This document shows positions 63,059 to 64,000 of a DNA stretch of 64,000 nt, piece by piece. The notes beneath the pieces were generated by a model. It ran no database searches, was not told the origin of the DNA, and saw only the letters and a list, made by a program, of their open reading frames with translations. Made by a program: the position numbers and the translations under genes. How positions within the stretch are numbered: the stretch's first letter is position 1; every line of letters begins with the position of its first letter. Source of the DNA: Echinarachnius parma (Eukaryota; Echinodermata; Echinoidea; Clypeasteroida; Echinarachniidae); the NCBI GenBank assembly GCA_037951105.1, contig JBAMJV010010667.1, positions 1 to 64,000 on the forward strand, given 5' to 3'.

Positions 63059-64000
63059 GTTAGGACGATATAAAACATATATTGTATTGTGTAACCGTAT
63101 GTAACATTCCTCGAGCAGTATCCGTTGATTGATGTAACTACCCAGGGGGCAAAAGGGGTTTACCAGCTTTTGCCTGTTGTAAAAGGTTGGTCACCAGAAA
63201 TAGCTTCTAGGACCCTCTAGGATCACAACCTAGGTGGACAACCTCGCGGACTAGCTACTGGAAGTCCACAGGATGAGTTTCAAGAAAACCACACCTAATG
63301 CACTAAATAGTGTGTTTTAGCCTTAGGGGTCATGAATACCCAGTCACACATCTTGCACAATTACACCACAATGCACTGCTGATTCCAGCTTGTTTTTTTC
63401 ATGGAGGTATTCCCCCCTTCCCTAGAGTCATGTGCATCGTTTGATACCAAATAAGAGCATATTGCTTCTTTGGTTACTGTGTCACACGTCGTTACAACGT
63501 GTTACGTCACATACGGACGTGAAATTCGTATACAGCGCATATGTATAAAAGGCATCTAAATTCTTAACAATGAAAAATAGGCTTTATTTCGATCTTTAAA
63601 AACGTAATTCGCATTATAAAATGAAACTAAGTATGTAAATTATTAAAAATAAAAAACATAAGCAATACAAAACAATGAAATACATAAGAATATGAGTTGT
63701 TATAATGCTATAATTTGTTTAGATGTGGTTAAATTACTATATCAAATGATACAAAATATATCCACAAAATCACATATTAAGCTTATCCCTTGAATGAGAT
63801 ACACGGGAGGAGGGAAGGGTTGTTGTTGTTGTAATTTAGTTCTTTTTGGCAATAAGTCAATATTGACTATTGTCGCCACCTACGTTTCTTTCTTTATATT
63901 GTGATGCATTTTTATTATTAATAATTATATAAGTATACATTTCCTTTTCAAAACAAAATATAAATAATATTTTTTTAACAAATCTTCAAGACATGACAAA
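63059..64000 (+). other. Start of gene B intron 9
   Basis: No exon 10 homologue (SVGxGLxSM) is present before the window ends. Contains a short palindrome around GTCAATATTGAC (63857-63868) and otherwise AT-rich sequence. Confidence 0.6.

Overview
This is a eukaryotic genomic window from an animal: intron-split genes with GT-AG junctions, about two thirds AT, microsatellites, poly(C)/poly(G) tracts and many small inverted-repeat DNA transposons. A marine deuterostome, most likely an echinoderm such as a sea urchin, is suggested by the repeat style (for example the recurring TAGGCCTAT word and the 'GTGTTTCACAAAGAT' and 'CCCCGTTGCAGAAAGAG' inverted-repeat families). That assignment is inference. 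There are no operons, CRISPR arrays or recognisable tRNA/rRNA genes.

The host genes I can support all belong to one family, the SLC22 organic cation/anion transporters (12-TM major facilitator superfamily, plasma membrane). (1) A minus-strand 3' fragment at 15335-16586 carries only the last three exons (9-11) and has a one-base frameshift. (2) Gene A, plus strand, 19547-33696, is complete: 11 exons, 589 codons, all phases consistent. (3) Gene B, plus strand, starts at 39225 or 43680 and runs to 63058; exons 1-9 are present and the last two should lie past the window edge. Exons 2-7 and 9 of A and B are identical in length and phase, so they are tandem paralogues. Two unrecognised candidate coding exons (8834-8931 and 10258-10318) are the only other hints of a host gene.

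The most unusual structure is at the 5' end of gene B. The segment with its first exon and upstream region is duplicated in a nested way: a pair of units within a 4.2-kb block that is itself duplicated (36836-41100 and 41101-45197). This gives four copies of exon 1. The first of each pair is broken (stop plus frameshift at 37052; deletion at 41772). The second of each pair (39225 and 43680) is intact, and the two encode the same 50 residues with one synonymous difference. Decayed partial duplicates also lie in front of exon 8 in both genes (25830; 60838 and 61004) and behind exon 1 of gene A (19785). Duplication therefore hits the exons that begin each six-helix half of the transporter.

The rest is repeat-rich intergenic and intronic DNA. 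0-15 kb: inverted-repeat elements, a LINE reverse-transcriptase relic and minisatellites. 16.6-19.5 kb: foldback DNA and a possible promoter for gene A. Introns of A: several inverted-repeat insertions and a decayed composite with a THAP-like reading frame. 34-36.8 kb: two inverted-repeat elements. 45-52 kb (intron 1 of B): pogo-like, mariner-like and Mutator-like non-autonomous elements. 53.3-56.6 kb (intron 3 of B): a threefold tandem block with long GAAT arrays. 61.5-62.3 kb (intron 8 of B): an element carrying four copies of GTCACGTGTGTGAC.
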